Assembly: GCF_014284255.1 (NCBI RefSeq) | Contig: NZ_JACOFV010000002.1 | Coordinates: forward strand, 62,001 to 126,000 | Direction of reading: 5' to 3' | DNA: 64,000 bases | From: Cognatundibacterium jejuense | GTDB lineage: Bacteria > Pseudomonadota > Gammaproteobacteria > Burkholderiales > Burkholderiaceae_D | Shown here: positions 9,801 to 19,514 of the stretch, piece after piece | Numbering within the stretch: position 1 is the stretch's first letter | Layout: every line of letters starts with the position of its first letter | Program-made: the position numbers and the translations under genes | The notes under the pieces: generated by a model | Database searches by the model: none | What the model was told of the DNA's origin: nothing | The model's input: only the letters and a program-made list of their open reading frames with translations

Positions 9801-10064
9801 ATACGCTGCCCAGTTTCCGTCACGACTCAAGACCGTGTTTGCGATGCTGCGCCAATTGGCGTAAGCGTGATGCGAAATCACCTTTTTGTCGGCAACCAGG
9901 GGAGTAGCAGATTTATTTACTGAAATCGCACTGGCTGTTGTGTCATCGATCACAGACGGTGTCGCATAAGCTGCATTACTTAACAAAACTGTCAATAAAA
10001 CTGCGCTGGCGCACAAAGGGCACACATGCCCCCTTTGCTTGGAAAATGGGGATTTGGGATACAT
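6894..10064 (-). CDS. Secreted prolyl-oligopeptidase-family (S9) serine peptidase
   Basis: Protein of 1056 residues, longer than most S9 enzymes (about 650-850). The signal-peptide region ends near AYATPS after a hydrophobic stretch (about 16-33). The N-terminal part is beta-propeller-like and interrupted by two very charged Lys/Glu-rich segments at about 190-225 and 335-385. The C-terminal alpha/beta-hydrolase has GHSWGAY with Ser868, Asp957 in GDDAVPW and His989 in GEKHGL, so the triad is complete. It should cleave short peptides in the periplasm or outside the cell. It follows a secreted unknown by 60 bases and precedes ykgJ. Confidence 0.9.
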   Translation of the reverse strand: MYPKSPFSKQRGHVCPLCASAVLLTVLLSNAAYATPSVIDDTTASAISVNKSATPLVADKKVISHHAYANWRSIANTVLSRDGNWAAYAMVAQEADGEIIFKNLKDGKEWRFPRGIAPAFSADGKYVAFSIRPTQAELDKAKKEKKKGEDLPKAGLGIVDLSNGNMEAIDTVKQFAWPEEGGNFLVALLEPKKEEKKEIGSNKKADIEDAYDEEAGGSDSKKKALPAELIFIDVQKNERKYFDGVMNFTWAKNGSFLAFSVRKPLKDVNAKPVPIKEILPDGIHIFHPQNAQAQTILSGAGSYKQLKFNDAGTMLAFVSNRDEIAKIKEKKLQNEKLLAVKKTSEKVSTDEKKSDQSKEKNTEKDANQNLDKEAPIYQLFSWNPGQDAAQLLASAETKGMPASWGVSEFGSLNFSKDGQRLFFSTAVLPKPETKDDEELVKVDLWHWQDPELQSVQKVNAEKDKNKHFKAVIHLADQRFVQLATPLIPSIAFNDNAEFALGTSDVPYKMLSSWDGNFEDAYAIDLKTGVSSLLAKKLRFSASLSPAGKYVLAFDAASSQWLAWNTLDAKAIELTKKIKVNFEDHEHDTPEPRSAYGVAGWTSNDQTVVIYDQYDLWEINPQTLEHKNLSNGYGRRHQLELRYVPLGEDTLEKSEEVTLSAERKALPSHSWVLSATHEQNRSSGFFQQDPHGGTPQQLMLQNKMLGSVIKAKQADDILFTQQSFTEFPDLWHSNLQFQHPEKISAANPQQVKYNWGTQELIEYTTKDGKKLKALLAKPENFDPAKKYPLMVYIYEKMTDNLYRYVPPAPSQNINVTRYVSNGYVVLRPDIVYQTGHPGKSAMNAVIPAINKVVGLGYVDAKRIGIQGHSWGAYQINYMLTQTNMFRAAEAGAAVGDMVSGYGGIRWGKGVSRAFQYETGQSRIGGTPWSKTNEYIENSAIFHIDKIQTPYLTKHNDGDDAVPWYQAIEFFTAMRRLGKEAYWFNYNGEKHGLKDRENIKHYTVHLDEYFDHFLLNQSRPDWMNAPIPYLQRGKRDVKPLFTPEDVMTVPVSSSKKEM

Positions 10065-10124
10065 GAATAATATTTAAATTAAAGATCAGAAAAATAAAGA
10101 GATCAAAGGACTAAAAACTCCCAA

Positions 10125-10904
10125 TTACGTTTGTACCTGCAAGGTTTTAATGACGCGAATTTCATTGCGTTCACCGGCGCCGGAACTCAGATTTTTCCAT
10201 TCTTTTTTCAAGACGACTAAACGATCACCAACCAGACCATAAACGAGATTTTCATCTTCTTTCACGTCGAAGCTAACGACCACGAAAGCACGACCCGATG
10301 CCACTTCGCTACTGCGACTCGCTAATGGCGTGCCATCGCTATCTATCCATACATCGAGTTTGCTTTCATATTTTTTTATATACTTACGGTCTTTTTCACT
10401 CAGATGTTCGACTGGAATATCAAAGCTCAACAAACGCGCTGGCTTGTTATTGAAGGTATCGTTTTTTTCGCTTTTAAAGACAGCAGTTTCAAGACGACTA
10501 GATAAACCTGCCGCGGCAGAAAGTAAGGCGCGCAGTTCTGTTGAATTAAATTCTTTCAAAGCTTTTGACAAGGCCATTTTTGCTTTAGGGTCTTTTTGCT
10601 TTGCCTGCTCTTCAGCTTGCAATCGGGAGAGCAAATCCTTGCTATATAGTATTTGCATGCCCCGCGCACCATCTTCGACGCTGACACTGACGACAGATTG
10701 CATTTCCTCAGCATCCTTACCTTCGCCCTGACGGTTCCATGATTTTGCCTCCAATATCGCTTTGAGGCTTGCATTGCCCTGTAACTTTGCCAACGCCGAT
10801 TTTAAGTCTGTAACACCGTCGGCATGAGCGTTACCACACATCAGACTTAACGCACTCAAACCAAATAAACTCACTGCGATTAAACGCTTTTCAAAAATCC
10901 ACAT
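10125..10904 (-). CDS. Secreted or periplasmic protein of unknown function
   Basis: Protein of 259 residues with a clear signal peptide (about 1-29, ending NAHADG). The mature part is rich in charged residues, with a Lys/Glu/Ala-rich helical stretch in the middle and a beta-rich C-terminal half. I do not recognise the family, and there are no Cys pairs or catalytic motifs. It is the first gene of a likely operon with the S9 peptidase, so it could be a partner or substrate of that enzyme; that is inference from position. Confidence 0.75.
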   Translation of the reverse strand: MWIFEKRLIAVSLFGLSALSLMCGNAHADGVTDLKSALAKLQGNASLKAILEAKSWNRQGEGKDAEEMQSVVSVSVEDGARGMQILYSKDLLSRLQAEEQAKQKDPKAKMALSKALKEFNSTELRALLSAAAGLSSRLETAVFKSEKNDTFNNKPARLLSFDIPVEHLSEKDRKYIKKYESKLDVWIDSDGTPLASRSSEVASGRAFVVVSFDVKEDENLVYGLVGDRLVVLKKEWKNLSSGAGERNEIRVIKTLQVQT

Positions 10905-10995
10905 AACTCATCCATTCTGATAACAGGCTAATTTTACAAACTTGCTGTGCCACTCTGTACAAAATCTCAAGAAAAAATCAAATTTCGCGTCAAGA

Positions 10996-11661
10996 TCACA
11001 GCTTATTATTTTTCAAATCCAACCATCGTTGATAGGTCAACAACGCGACTTGTGCATCGTTGGCTGCATACAAAATTTGTTTTTCGCTCAGAGAATTTAA
11101 GGCCCAATTTGAAGTTGAGGTCTTTTTTGATTTGGACAATTGCATCCCAAAAAATTTCGCAACCGCTGCCTTTGCCCCCATATCCCGCTGCTTGCTCTCG
11201 CGCATTACTTTGGCAAGGTCAAGCACATTCGCAGTGATAATGGCTAACTTACTTTTCAATTGTTTGACATCGTCGTTCAAACCGTAGCCCACCTTTAAGA
11301 TGTTTGGTGCCTCGAGCAATGATTTGACTACATCAACATTCATTGGTTGCACGACCGGAAATAAAAAAGCTTTGGTTTCGCTCGCAAGCTGGATTAAATG
11401 CGGCCCATCGTTACGTTGACCTTTCTGAAATACTGGTTTAGTTTCAGTATCAAAGCCAATTACTTTCAACTCGGAGAGGTGGGCATAAGCGTATGCAGCA
11501 TCGTCGTCAGTTCGTACCAGACAAATATCTGCCAGAGCAATTCCGGGATAAGGTGGAAGTGCGGAAGCGAGTGGGGAAGGAAGTGGGTTTTCTAAATCGA
11601 CAGTCATGCTAAGATTTTCGGCGAATTCAATGATTGCTGGTGCAAGCAAAAGACTATTCAT
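10996..11661 (-). CDS. 3'-5' exonuclease of the DEDDy (RNase D / WRN-like) type
   Basis: Protein of 221 residues with the four acidic positions of a DEDDy exonuclease: Asp71 and Glu73 in GFDTET, Asp131 in GLNDDVKQL, and Asp202 preceded by Tyr198 in YAAND. The domain fills about residues 50-215; no HRDC or helicase domain is attached, unlike RNase D (about 370 residues). It should remove nucleotides from 3' ends of RNA or DNA using two metal ions. The exact substrate is not readable. Met19 is an alternative start, and no clear ribosome site distinguishes the two. Confidence 0.85.
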   Translation of the reverse strand: MNSLLLAPAIIEFAENLSMTVDLENPLPSPLASALPPYPGIALADICLVRTDDDAAYAYAHLSELKVIGFDTETKPVFQKGQRNDGPHLIQLASETKAFLFPVVQPMNVDVVKSLLEAPNILKVGYGLNDDVKQLKSKLAIITANVLDLAKVMRESKQRDMGAKAAVAKFFGMQLSKSKKTSTSNWALNSLSEKQILYAANDAQVALLTYQRWLDLKNNKL

Positions 11662-11741
11662 GAATTCGATTGATCCGTGGGGATAAATAAATGGGGATGA
11701 GATAGCTTACAGGAAACTGGCCCAAGCGCAACTTGCTGGTG

Positions 11742-11996
11742 TTAATCCTCCTCACCATAAGATGTCCTCGGCACATGCAGTCCGTCTATCTTGCGCCTTC
11801 GCTTCGTATCCAGGCTTTGCAGCTCTATCATCAAGGCTTGCCCATCAGCCAGAGCGACCGCCATTTTTTCTTGTCCTTCATGCTGAAAATGATATATGGT
11901 CGCACTTCCAACCGCAGATGATTTTTCGAGATGAGCAGAAACCAGCAATTGAGATAACTCGCTGACCGGAGCGATACGCCATGACATTTTACTCAT
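11742..11996 (-). CDS. Small protein of unknown function, coupled to the GGDEF/EAL gene
   Basis: An 84-residue protein whose ATG overlaps the stop codon of the preceding GGDEF-EAL gene (ATGA). It has a short beta-rich core ([21 protein letters not shown]) and a basic C-terminal stretch ([10 protein letters not shown]) with an acidic end. No family recognised. Translational coupling argues that it is real and made with the c-di-GMP enzyme, perhaps as a modulator; that role is inference. Confidence 0.65.
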   Translation of the reverse strand: MSKMSWRIAPVSELSQLLVSAHLEKSSAVGSATIYHFQHEGQEKMAVALADGQALMIELQSLDTKRRRKIDGLHVPRTSYGEED

Positions 11997-14497
11997 TTGG
12001 ACTTTGCCTGTTTGCCATTCAGATAGTGTTCAAAAGCGATGGTATCCATAGGCTTGGCAAAGAAGTATCCTTGCACCTGACTGCACCGCATCTCTTTTAA
12101 GGCTTTTATTTGTTCATTTTTTTCCACGCCCTCTGCCACGACATTTAAACCGAGGCTTAATCCCATTGCAATAATTGCGCTCGCAATGGCGGCATCATCA
12201 GGGTTAGTGTGAATATCATTGATAAACGATTTGTCGATTTTTAATTCATCGATCGGGAACCGACGCAAATAAGACAAACTGGAATAGCCGGTGCCAAAGT
12301 CATCTAATGAAATCGACAGACCTAAATTTTTGAGGGAACGCAAGGCACCCAGCGTGCTATTTACGTCCTGCATCACCATACTTTCCGTCAATTCTAAGGT
12401 GAGTTTGTGCGGATTAGCGCCAGCCTCTTGGATGATCATGGCAACACGTTCTGCGAGGTCTTCCTGACGGAATTGGCGCGATGACATATTGATCGCGATG
12501 TGCAAATCAAATCCGTCCTTTTTTTGCCACAAAACTTGTTGTCGGCATGCCTGCGCCAGCACCCATTCACCCAGAGGTAAAATCAATCCGGTTTCTTCGG
12601 CTAAAGGAATAAATTCTATAGGATGAATCAAACCAATTTGCGGATGATGCCAACGTACCAAAGCCTCAGCGCCAATTACCTTCTGTGTCAGCAAATCAAT
12701 TTTGGGTTGATAATGCAAAGCAAACTCACCACGCTCCAACCCGCGTCGCATCGCACTTTCCATATTCAGACGGCTTATCGCGGTGAGTCCCATTTCCGGA
12801 ATAAATTGGCGTACGCTGTTGCGACCATGCTCTTTCACCCGGTACATCGCAATATCAGCGTTACGCAAAAGAATTTCGCCGTGATCACCATCGCGTGGGT
12901 AGACGGAAACACCGATACTTGCGGTAACAACCACATCATGTCCATTAATCAAAATCGGACGCGAAAGAGACATCAGAATTTTTTCAGCGATCAGATCGAC
13001 ATCACCACTTTCCTGCAAATCGGTCAGTACAATCACAAACTCATCACCGCCTAGCCTTGCTACCGTATCGGTATCACGTACGCATTGGTTCAGACGCTGT
13101 GCTACTTGCTTTAACATCTCATCACCTGCACCGTGACCGGAAGCATCATTGATCAACTTAAAATGATCCAGGTCGAGCAGCATCAAGCCTACATGCAATT
13201 CCTGCCGTTTAGCCCAGGCAATTGCCTGGGTAATTCTGTCATTCAAAAGATTGCGGTTAGCCAGACCGGTAAGACTGTCATGGGTGGCCTGATATTCGAG
13301 TTCTTTTTGGTAATTAACGCGCTCACTGACATCGTTAATCACACTGACAAAATGGGTCGTGACCGCACCGCGCGCATCCTTGACGGGTGAGATGTGTAAC
13401 TCGTTCCAAAATTGTGTTCCGTCTTTGCGGTAATTGCGTAACAACGCACGACCCTCACGTTTTTCACGCAAGGCAGAACGTATCTCTTCGAGATCAGGCT
13501 GCGCAAGATCGTCACGCACCAGAAAACGTCCTTCCAGTCCGATGACTTCTTGAGCCCTATAACCTGTGATACGCTCAAATGCAGGGTTGACGTACACAAT
13601 CGAATGATCAGTTTCATCACTGCGGGTAATCATGATGCCATTGCTGCTTGATACCAAGGCCTGCTCGCGTAACAGTAAGGCCTGCTCTACATCTTTGAGC
13701 TGATCTTGCCTGCCCGTAATGTCCTGGCGCACTGCAATCAGATGCGTGACTTTGCCCTGATCATCGCTTAAGGGGCTGACGACCTGGCGTTCCCAATAGT
13801 GACGCCCATCTTTGCTGATACTCAGTACCTCCCCGTGCCAATGCTCGCCAGGTTGCAAAGCAATAAACGCCGTCATATGCTCGACATCTAAGCGCGCATC
13901 ACCGCTATTCCAAAGCACGCAATGTCCCGCCAATTCCCCCAGTTCAAACCCTGAGTGACGGATAAAGCTGGCGTTACAATATTCAAGCTCGCCAACTGCA
14001 TTCGTAATCAAAATGGAGAATGGACTTTGCTTCACAAGTAAAGCCAACAACTCCAGATTGTCTTGCAAATTATGGTGTTCGTGTGTGGTCAGAAGGGCGA
14101 TGATCGCTTCGCTTAATTCTTTTACAAAACGATCAAGGATCAAACGTGATTCGCTACCTTCTTCCAGATCAAAGTCCGCGCTCAATAAGAGCCTGGCATA
14201 GGCCGCTTGCGGGTTATGCTGATGAAGATGCAGACTCAAACTCAAATACTCCAAGTTAGCATCACCGCCTCGCCCATTACTTGCATGATAAGAATCGGCT
14301 TGATCGCCGGATTCAAAAACAATTTCGACGCTGGAATAACCGGCACGTTCAACCAAGATGCGGCAAAAGCCTTGTAGCATTCCAGGCAAATCGGTTGGAT
14401 ACCAAAGGCAATGGGTCAGTTCGCCAAGCAAGCGGTACCATTGCTCCATTTTTTGTGATTCGGCATCCAAAGAATCTACCGGCATGCTTGTACTCAT
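11993..14497 (-). CDS. PAS-PAS-GGDEF-EAL cyclic-di-GMP signalling protein
   Basis: Protein of 834 residues: an N-terminal GAF-like region (about 15-140), two PAS domains with PAC motifs (about 150-265 and 275-395), a GGDEF domain with intact GGDEF at 483-487 and an RxxD inhibitory site at 474-477, and an EAL domain from about 580 with EAL at 611-613 and the later metal-binding DDFGTGYSS and AEGVE motifs. Both catalytic signatures look active, so it could make and break c-di-GMP. No membrane segment is seen, so sensing is probably cytoplasmic. It is divergent from glyQ and coupled to a small unknown downstream. Confidence 0.93.
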   Translation of the reverse strand: MSTSMPVDSLDAESQKMEQWYRLLGELTHCLWYPTDLPGMLQGFCRILVERAGYSSVEIVFESGDQADSYHASNGRGGDANLEYLSLSLHLHQHNPQAAYARLLLSADFDLEEGSESRLILDRFVKELSEAIIALLTTHEHHNLQDNLELLALLVKQSPFSILITNAVGELEYCNASFIRHSGFELGELAGHCVLWNSGDARLDVEHMTAFIALQPGEHWHGEVLSISKDGRHYWERQVVSPLSDDQGKVTHLIAVRQDITGRQDQLKDVEQALLLREQALVSSSNGIMITRSDETDHSIVYVNPAFERITGYRAQEVIGLEGRFLVRDDLAQPDLEEIRSALREKREGRALLRNYRKDGTQFWNELHISPVKDARGAVTTHFVSVINDVSERVNYQKELEYQATHDSLTGLANRNLLNDRITQAIAWAKRQELHVGLMLLDLDHFKLINDASGHGAGDEMLKQVAQRLNQCVRDTDTVARLGGDEFVIVLTDLQESGDVDLIAEKILMSLSRPILINGHDVVVTASIGVSVYPRDGDHGEILLRNADIAMYRVKEHGRNSVRQFIPEMGLTAISRLNMESAMRRGLERGEFALHYQPKIDLLTQKVIGAEALVRWHHPQIGLIHPIEFIPLAEETGLILPLGEWVLAQACRQQVLWQKKDGFDLHIAINMSSRQFRQEDLAERVAMIIQEAGANPHKLTLELTESMVMQDVNSTLGALRSLKNLGLSISLDDFGTGYSSLSYLRRFPIDELKIDKSFINDIHTNPDDAAIASAIIAMGLSLGLNVVAEGVEKNEQIKALKEMRCSQVQGYFFAKPMDTIAFEHYLNGKQAKSK

Positions 14498-14774
14498 CTG
14501 CTGCGCCTCTCCTCTTGTCTAAGATTGCGATTAACCTCTGAGACGATTTTTATACCTTGTATAAAATATTAACGCAATAGAAACATTAGGCCAAAATAGC
14601 AAAATGACAAACAAAGATGTTGCGCATCGCAGCAAATACCTTCGTTATACAGCCATTCTGACGGCATTTCTATCAGTTTTCATGTCTGATCAACAGCATT
14701 TCTAGGTTAAAATCGTAGGTTTGGCAAACAATATTCCTCGCCCTCCGTTGGACGCGAAAAAGGTAGATAGCACG

Positions 14775-15737
14775 ATGCTCACATTTCAACAAATCATTCT
14801 GACTTTACAAGATTACTGGGACAAACAAGGCTGCGCCTTGTTACAACCTTATGATATGGAAGTGGGTGCAGGCACATCGCACACAGGCACTTTCTTACGC
14901 GCAATCGGCCCAGAGCCTTGGCGTGCAGCCTATGTGCAACCTTCTCGCCGCCCAAAAGATGGACGTTATGGCGAAAACCCAAATCGTCTGCAACATTACT
15001 ACCAGTATCAAGTCGTATTGAAACCAGCGCCAGAAAACATTCTGGATTTGTACCTCGGCTCACTCAAAGCACTTGGTCTGGATTTGCAACAAAACGATAT
15101 TCGCTTTGTGGAAGATGACTGGGAAAACCCAACCCTCGGTGCCTGGGGCCTGGGTTGGGAGGTCTGGCTCAATGGTATGGAAGTGACACAGTTCACGTAT
15201 TTCCAACAAGTGGGTGGTCTCGATTGCAAACCTATCCTTGGTGAGATCACCTACGGTCTGGAACGTCTGGCGATGTATTTGCAAGGCGTAGACAATATCT
15301 ACAATTTGGTATGGACCGAACGCGAAGAAAACGGCAAAACTGTGCGCCTGACCTATGGCGACGTGTTCCACCAAAACGAAGTTGAACAATCAACCTTCAG
15401 TTTTGAGTATTCAAACACTGATTTCTTGTTTTCATTGTTTAGCAATTACGAATCAGAAGCGAAACGCTTGCTTGATGTCACAGAAAAATCGCTGGCATTA
15501 CCTGCGTACGAAATGATTTTAAAAGCGGCACACACATTTAACTTACTAGACGCCCGTGGTGCGATTTCCGTCACCGAACGCGCGGCCTATATCGGCCGTA
15601 TTCGCAATCTTTCGCGCGCTGTTGCTGCGGCTTATTACGCTTCACGCGAAGCATTGGGTTTCCCTATGTGTGCAGCGGATGACAAACATAAACCAGCCCC
15701 TGCCCCTTCAGCGCCTTCACCAACTGAAGCCGCTTAA
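14775..15737 (+). CDS. glyQ: Glycyl-tRNA synthetase alpha subunit
   Basis: Protein of 320 residues from the ATG beginning [15 protein letters not shown], the usual family start; AAGGTAG lies upstream as a ribosome site. A TTG 54 bases upstream would add 18 unlike-family residues and is less likely. Class II signatures are clear ([39 protein letters not shown]). Together with GlyS it forms the heterotetramer that charges tRNA-Gly with glycine. The C-terminal tail is Pro/Ala-rich and slightly longer than in E. coli (303 residues). glyS follows after 33 bases. Confidence 0.97.
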   Translation: MLTFQQIILTLQDYWDKQGCALLQPYDMEVGAGTSHTGTFLRAIGPEPWRAAYVQPSRRPKDGRYGENPNRLQHYYQYQVVLKPAPENILDLYLGSLKALGLDLQQNDIRFVEDDWENPTLGAWGLGWEVWLNGMEVTQFTYFQQVGGLDCKPILGEITYGLERLAMYLQGVDNIYNLVWTEREENGKTVRLTYGDVFHQNEVEQSTFSFEYSNTDFLFSLFSNYESEAKRLLDVTEKSLALPAYEMILKAAHTFNLLDARGAISVTERAAYIGRIRNLSRAVAAAYYASREALGFPMCAADDKHKPAPAPSAPSPTEAA

Positions 15738-15770
15738 GCGAACATTGACAGAATTGACTGGATTTTAAAA

Positions 15771-17855
15771 ATGAATCACACCTTATTAGTTGAATTATTT
15801 ACCGAAGAGTTACCACCAAAAGCACTGGCAAAATTAGGCGAAGCCTTTGCCGCTGGCATTGTCGCCGGTTTGAAATCACGTGATTTCTTAGATGCTGAAT
15901 CGGTAGCCACGAGTTATGCTTCACCACGTCGTCTGGCAGTGAGCATCAGCAAAGTACGCGCCACATCACCAGATAAGCTGATGCGCGACAAAGTATTGCC
16001 AGTCAGCGTGGCCATGGATGCCGATGGCAAAGCAACGGCGCCATTGATCAAAAAGCTGGCGGCAATGGGTTTTCCGCATTTGCAAATCAGCGATCTGGAA
16101 CGCGCGATTGATGGCAAAGCAGAAAGCTTCTTCTACAACCACACGGCACCAGGTTCTTCCTTAGCACCTGCTTTGCAAAGCGCAGTAGAAGAATCGATCA
16201 GCAAATTACCAATTCCGAAGGTCATGAGCTATCAACGTCCTGATGGCGAGACCGTACACTTCGTTCGTCCTGTGCATAGCGTCATCGCTTTGCATGGTAA
16301 CGATATCGTGCCGCTATCTTTGCTTGGCTTACATAGTTATCGCGTTACCCAGGGTCATCGCTTTTTATCCGCTGGCAAGGTCAGCATTGCACACGCAGAT
16401 GATTATCCAGCCGTTTTAAAAACAGAAGGCAAAGTGGTTGCCAGCGTGACAGAACGTAAAGAACAAATCCGCACTGCCTTGTTGCAAAAAGCAGGTGCTG
16501 ATTTGGTATTGATGCCAGAATCTTTGTTGGATGAAGTAACTGCCTTGGTCGAGTGGCCAGTGGTCTACGAATGCCATTTTGAACAAGAATTTTTAGCCGT
16601 GCCACAAGAATGTCTGATCCTGACGATGCAGACCAACCAAAAATATTTTGCGCTGACTGATCCGAATGGCAAACTGCGTTCACGTTTCTTGATCGTCTCC
16701 AATCTGGAAACCAGTGATCCGCAACACATCATTCAAGGCAATGAACGCGTCGTTCGTCCACGTCTGTCGGATGCAAAATTTTTCTTTGAGCAAGACAAGA
16801 AAAAAACACTGGAATCACGCTTACCAATGTTAGCTAATGTCGTTTATCACAATAAACTTGGCAGTCAGGCTGAACGTACCGAACGCGTAAAGACATTGGC
16901 CGGTAAAATTGCTGCCCACTTGCACGCAGATATCGCATTAGCTGAACGCGCAGCCTTGCTGGCGAAGACAGACTTATTGACTGACATGGTCGGTGAATTC
17001 CCGGAGCTGCAAGGCATCATGGGCACTTACTACGCGCAACATGACGGCGAACACGCTGATGTCGCAGCTGCGGCGTCAGAACATTACCAACCACGTTTCG
17101 CGGGTGATGCATTACCTTCAACCATGACCGGTACGGCAGTTGCACTGTCTGATAAATTAGAAACGCTGGTCGGTATCTGGGGCATCGGTTTGCAACCAAC
17201 TGGTGATCGCGATCCGTTCGCCTTGCGCCGCCATGCGCTCGGCATTTTGCGTATGTTAGTAGAAAAGCGTTTGCCTTTATCGCTGTCGGGTTTGTTGGCT
17301 GATGCAGTTGCCCTGTTTGCCGGCAATGCGAATTTCAAAGATCCATCTGCCGACGTACTCACTTTCTTGTTTGATCGTCTACGCGGACAATTGCGTGATC
17401 GCGGCTTTTCTCAAAACGAAGTCGAAGCTGTCGTTGCACAAAATCCGGATACACTGGATAACATCGTTGAACGCTTGCAAGCGGTACAAGCCTTCGCCGC
17501 CCTGCCAGAATCCGTCTCTCTGGCTGCTGCGAACAAACGCATTACCAATATTCTGAAGAAAGCAGACAGTGTTCCGACCAGCATTAACCCGGCATTGTTA
17601 ATTGAGGCGCCAGAACAAGCACTTGCCAACGCAATGGCGAATGTCAAACCGCAAGTGGATGCCGCATTTAGTAGCGGCGACTTTACCGGAGCGTTAAAAA
17701 CCCTGGCAGCCTTGCGCACTGAAGTAGATAACTTCTTTAACGATGTAATGGTCAATGCCGACGATCTGGCTTTACGTAATAACCGCCTGGCATTGCTGGC
17801 AAGTTTGCATGTGATGCTCAATCAAGTCGCTGACATTTCTAAACTCGCGGCATAA
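15771..17855 (+). CDS. glyS: Glycyl-tRNA synthetase beta subunit
   Basis: Protein of 694 residues, close to E. coli GlyS (689). It begins with the family-typical [19 protein letters not shown] and contains the HD-like central region (about 430-500, ending [14 protein letters not shown]) and the C-terminal anticodon-binding region. It recognises tRNA-Gly and completes the alpha2-beta2 enzyme with GlyQ. It is in an operon with glyQ, and gmhB follows within about 30 bases. Confidence 0.97.
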   Translation: MNHTLLVELFTEELPPKALAKLGEAFAAGIVAGLKSRDFLDAESVATSYASPRRLAVSISKVRATSPDKLMRDKVLPVSVAMDADGKATAPLIKKLAAMGFPHLQISDLERAIDGKAESFFYNHTAPGSSLAPALQSAVEESISKLPIPKVMSYQRPDGETVHFVRPVHSVIALHGNDIVPLSLLGLHSYRVTQGHRFLSAGKVSIAHADDYPAVLKTEGKVVASVTERKEQIRTALLQKAGADLVLMPESLLDEVTALVEWPVVYECHFEQEFLAVPQECLILTMQTNQKYFALTDPNGKLRSRFLIVSNLETSDPQHIIQGNERVVRPRLSDAKFFFEQDKKKTLESRLPMLANVVYHNKLGSQAERTERVKTLAGKIAAHLHADIALAERAALLAKTDLLTDMVGEFPELQGIMGTYYAQHDGEHADVAAAASEHYQPRFAGDALPSTMTGTAVALSDKLETLVGIWGIGLQPTGDRDPFALRRHALGILRMLVEKRLPLSLSGLLADAVALFAGNANFKDPSADVLTFLFDRLRGQLRDRGFSQNEVEAVVAQNPDTLDNIVERLQAVQAFAALPESVSLAAANKRITNILKKADSVPTSINPALLIEAPEQALANAMANVKPQVDAAFSSGDFTGALKTLAALRTEVDNFFNDVMVNADDLALRNNRLALLASLHVMLNQVADISKLAA

Positions 17856-17883
17856 CGTGATGATGGCTGAGAAAGGACATGGC

Positions 17884-18450
17884 ATGAAACTCATTATTCT
17901 TGATCGTGATGGCGTCATCAACCAGGATTCTGATGCGTTCATCAAATCACCTGCTGAGTGGATTCCCATTCCTGGCTCATTGCAAGCCATCGCCCGTCTG
18001 AACCAGGCGGGCTATACCGTGGTGGTCGCGACCAATCAGTCTGGCATAGGACGCAAATTATTTGATATGGCGACCTTAAATGCGATTCATCAAAAAATGC
18101 ACACGGCAGCACAACAAGTTGGTGCCACCATCGATGCCGTTTTTTTCTGCCCGCATACCGCCGATGACAATTGTGACTGCCGCAAACCGAAACCTGGGAT
18201 GCTGCATGAGATCAGCCGCCGCTATGATATCAACCTCAAAGGCATACATAGCGTCGGTGACTCATTACGTGATTTGCAATCTGGCTTCATGATGGGTTGC
18301 GTACCGCATCTGGTATTGACCGGTAAAGGGGTTAAGACCCAAGAGAAAGGCGGCTTGCCACCCGGGACACAAATTTATCCGAATCTGGAAGCGATGGTAG
18401 ATCAATTGCTGAGCAATTCCCTGCAAGCCGAACTTAATTTTGCCGTTTAA
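17884..18450 (+). CDS. gmhB: D-glycero-beta-D-manno-heptose 1,7-bisphosphate 7-phosphatase
   Basis: Protein of 188 residues from the ATG preceded by AAAGGA at 6 bases; earlier in-frame starts would add only nine residues without a ribosome site. It is a HAD phosphatase with Asp7 and Asp9 in LDRDGVINQD, ATNQSG as motif II and GDSLRDLQ as motif III/IV. The CPHTADDNCDCRKP segment holds the zinc-binding cysteines of GmhB. It removes the 7-phosphate to make heptose 1-phosphate for ADP-heptose, the precursor of LPS inner core. It sits between glyS and plsC, the usual arrangement in Burkholderiales. Confidence 0.94.
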   Translation: MKLIILDRDGVINQDSDAFIKSPAEWIPIPGSLQAIARLNQAGYTVVVATNQSGIGRKLFDMATLNAIHQKMHTAAQQVGATIDAVFFCPHTADDNCDCRKPKPGMLHEISRRYDINLKGIHSVGDSLRDLQSGFMMGCVPHLVLTGKGVKTQEKGGLPPGTQIYPNLEAMVDQLLSNSLQAELNFAV

Positions 18451-18508
18451 TGCTATAAACTAAAATAAAAATAAGATAGATAGCAATCATTTCTGACCTG
18501 GAGACTTC

Positions 18509-19261
18509 ATGCGTAATGTAATACCGTTTATTCGTTCTTTCATCTTTTTACTGCTGATGATCGTTGCCACTGTGGTTTGGGCACCGATCAGCATGCTGTT
18601 TGCATTTCTGCCTTATAACCAACGTTATTACATTACCGCGCGCTGGAATGTTTTTATCATCTGGGCTGCAAAAGTCGTGTGCGGCATTCATTACCAATTT
18701 AAAGGTTTTGAAAATTTTCCTGATGCGCCAGCGATCATTTTGTCCAAGCACCAATCTGCGTGGGAAACCATTTTTTTATTGATGGCGACACCTCGCCCTC
18801 TGGTGTTTGTATTCAAAAAAGAAATCACCTACATTCCCTTTTTTGGCTGGGCAATTTCTTTGCTGCGCATGATACCGATTGATCGCAGCAAAGGTAAGGA
18901 TGCGTTTGCACAAGTCGTTGTTCACGGTAAAAAGCGCCTTGCGGACGGACAATGGATCATCATGTTTCCTGAAGGCACTCGCATTGCGGTTGGTAAAAAA
19001 GGCAGCTATAAAGGTGGTGGCGCCAGACTGGCTGTAGAAACAAACACACAAGTTGTTCCCATCGCTTTAAACTCCGGTGAATGCTGGCCGAAAAATTCTT
19101 TTATCAAGCGTCCTGGTACAGTCACTATTTCCGTCGGGAAGCCTATCTCATCAGAAGGTGAAAATCCTTTCGATTTAATGCAAAAAGTCGAGGCATGGAT
19201 AGAAGCAGAAATGCGCGTAATCTCTCCACATGCCTATAATGTTGACGGCTCAGAAAAATAA
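18509..19261 (+). CDS. plsC: 1-acyl-sn-glycerol-3-phosphate acyltransferase
   Basis: Protein of 250 residues with an N-terminal membrane helix (about 9-33). The acyltransferase block has His81 in KHQSAWE, where the usual HX4D is HX4E (Glu86), and FPEGTR at 153-158. Many betaproteobacterial PlsC proteins seem to carry this Glu variant, so I read it as active. It transfers an acyl chain to lysophosphatidic acid at the inner membrane to form phosphatidic acid. A GGAG ribosome site lies before the ATG, and it follows gmhB by 58 bases. Confidence 0.93.
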   Translation: MRNVIPFIRSFIFLLLMIVATVVWAPISMLFAFLPYNQRYYITARWNVFIIWAAKVVCGIHYQFKGFENFPDAPAIILSKHQSAWETIFLLMATPRPLVFVFKKEITYIPFFGWAISLLRMIPIDRSKGKDAFAQVVVHGKKRLADGQWIIMFPEGTRIAVGKKGSYKGGGARLAVETNTQVVPIALNSGECWPKNSFIKRPGTVTISVGKPISSEGENPFDLMQKVEAWIEAEMRVISPHAYNVDGSEK

Positions 19262-19287
19262 AGTAAGCCTTTATTAATATTTTCAGA

Positions 19288-19346
19288 GCGAAAATTAAAC
19301 TATAGCTGCCCCATTTTTGAGCTTCAGGTTTAATTTTCGCAAATTT
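19288..19346 (+). terminator. Terminator-like stem after plsC
   Basis: A perfect 13-base inverted repeat, GCGAAAATTAAAC (19288-19300) and GTTTAATTTTCGC (19328-19340), with a 27-base loop, is followed by AAATTTTTT. The arms are AT-rich but long. It probably ends the glyQ-plsC transcript; the remaining gap to 19514 shows nothing else clear. Confidence 0.65.
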
Positions 19347-19514
19347 TTTCGTTACCAAAAAATCTTTACGCTTCCCCAAGCGACATCGTTCAGCCTCGTG
19401 CAGTATTCTCTGACTTGAGATACAGTATGCATAGCTGAATTTAAATTCTTCCTATAAAAATTCCGTCCGCATCCACGATAAAAATCCTGATTGTCAGTCT
19501 GAATTGAACTGCGT

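Noticed and set aside
14498..14774. T-box or glycine riboswitch before glyQ
   Set aside because: No glycine-riboswitch GGAGA-type core or T-box sequence is visible, and T-boxes are not expected in this group.
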